Assembly (NCBI GenBank): GCA_947629635.1
Contig: CANREO010000070.1
Location: 1-5,515, forward strand
Origin: an uncultured Clostridia bacterium
GTDB lineage: Bacteria > Bacillota > Clostridia > Christensenellales > CAG-917
Length of the DNA stretch: 5,515 nt
Direction of reading: 5' to 3'
Every line of letters starts with the position of its first letter. Position 1 is the stretch's first letter. The notes beneath the pieces are model-generated. The model did no database searches. It worked only from the letters and a program-made list of their open reading frames with translations, and was not told where the DNA came from. Positions 5,002 through 5,515 of this stretch are shown in pieces. The position numbers and the translations under genes were made by a program.

Positions 5002-5515
5002 ATATATTGTAGTGCAAGCGGGCGGCAAGGGCACTCGGATGAAGCAATTGACGGTAAATAAGCCCAAGGCGCTTGTGCCGATCGGAAACCGCCCGATGCT
5101 TTTTCACTTGTTTGAAAAATATCCCGACAAGAAGTTTATTATCATCGGCGATTATAAATGCGATGTCCTGAAAAAATATCTTGCAGCATTTGCGAAGGTC
5201 AAATATCTTGTAGTCGATGCAGGTGGGAAGAAGGGCACCTGCGGCGGGCTCAACAAGGCAGTCGATTTGCTCCCCGACGGGGAACAATTTTTCCTTATTT
5301 GGTCCGATCTGGTCTTGCCGGAGGACTTTTGCTTTCCCGAAGATGCGGATGACTATGTAGGGCTCTCCAAGACTTTTCCGTGCCGCTGGAAATATGAAAA
5401 CGGCCGGTTTTGCGAGGAGGCGTCGGTTGAATACGGCGTTGCCGGGGCTTTTCTTTTTCGGGATAAAAAGAGTCTGCTTGATGTACCGGAAGAGGGGGAG
5501 TTTGTCAGGTGGCTA
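4991..5515 (+). CDS. Nucleotidyltransferase-domain protein (sugar- or choline-phosphate type), 3' truncated by window end
   Basis: The frame runs from GTG 4991 to the window end without a stop, giving 175 residues. It has the NTP-transferase signature: VVQAGGKGTRMKQLTVNKPK (residues 7-26) with GGKGTR at 11-16 and NKPKALVP at 23-30, an IIIGDY strand at 50-55, a glycine-rich AGGKKGTCGG at 77-86, and a probable metal-binding aspartate D106 in FLIWSD. It belongs to the broad PF00483/PF12804 type that makes NDP-sugars or CDP-alcohols. From memory, close relatives in polysaccharide loci can carry an extra C-terminal domain such as a phosphotransferase, but that part would lie beyond the window. The start overlaps the glycosyltransferase gene by 11 bp. 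Codons are GC-rich (39 of 60 at 5221-5280), like region 1 and unlike the genes between. It is a second nucleotidyltransferase in the locus and differs clearly from the HddC domain, so it probably activates a different substituent. Confidence 0.75.
   Translation, partial: MDPKYIVVQAGGKGTRMKQLTVNKPKALVPIGNRPMLFHLFEKYPDKKFIIIGDYKCDVLKKYLAAFAKVKYLVVDAGGKKGTCGGLNKAVDLLPDGEQFFLIWSDLVLPEDFCFPEDADDYVGLSKTFPCRWKYENGRFCEEASVEYGVAGAFLFRDKKSLLDVPEEGEFVRWL

Noticed and set aside
5158..5352. Plus-strand frame of 64 codons near the end
   Set aside because: It is out of frame with the nucleotidyltransferase that starts at GTG 4991, which carries the conserved motifs.
1..5515. CRISPR array, tRNA, insertion sequence or transposase
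   Set aside because: No regularly spaced repeats, no cloverleaf-like sequence, and no transposase-like frame were seen on either strand.

Overview
The window is part of a surface-polysaccharide (capsule, S-layer glycan or cell-wall glycan) biosynthesis locus. All genes lie on the + strand, tightly packed, with several 4-bp ATGA stop/start overlaps and GGAGG-type ribosome binding sites. That gene packing and the purine-rich Shine-Dalgarno sites suggest a Firmicutes/Clostridia-like bacterium. The taxon is an inference, because no rRNA or housekeeping marker is present.

Region 1 (1-2012, about half G+C where sampled) is a GDP-heptose module. It holds the C-terminal end of a probable GHMP-family heptose-7-phosphate kinase (HddA-like), a two-domain protein joining an HddC-type sugar-1-phosphate guanylyltransferase to a GmhB-type HAD phosphatase, and a GmhA-type sedoheptulose-7-phosphate isomerase. 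Together these would supply every step from sedoheptulose 7-phosphate to GDP-D-glycero-alpha-D-manno-heptose.

Region 2 (2023-3914, clearly AT-richer) holds two short-chain-dehydrogenase-fold enzymes coupled by an ATGA overlap. One is an RmlD-like reductase/epimerase and the other a GDP-mannose-4,6-dehydratase-like enzyme. Next to the heptose genes, the simplest reading is that they convert GDP-heptose to a GDP-6-deoxyheptose. Action on GDP-mannose, giving a 6-deoxyhexose, is the main alternative.

Region 3 (3915-4062) is a 148-bp gap with competing inverted repeats and a tiny ORF overlapping the preceding stop codon. It is followed by an AT-rich gene for a divergent GT9-like (heptosyltransferase-fold) glycosyltransferase (4063-5001). 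This gene carries a T7A7 tract at its start and a G7 tract near its end. Composition returns to GC-rich around 4905.

Region 4 (4991-5515) is the 5' part of a second nucleotidyltransferase. It starts at a GTG that overlaps the glycosyltransferase gene and runs off the window end.

The logic is sugar-nucleotide synthesis, then modification, then transfer. The most notable points are the guanylyltransferase-phosphatase fusion, the predicted complete GDP-heptose to 6-deoxyheptose route, and the AT-rich cassette set between GC-richer genes.
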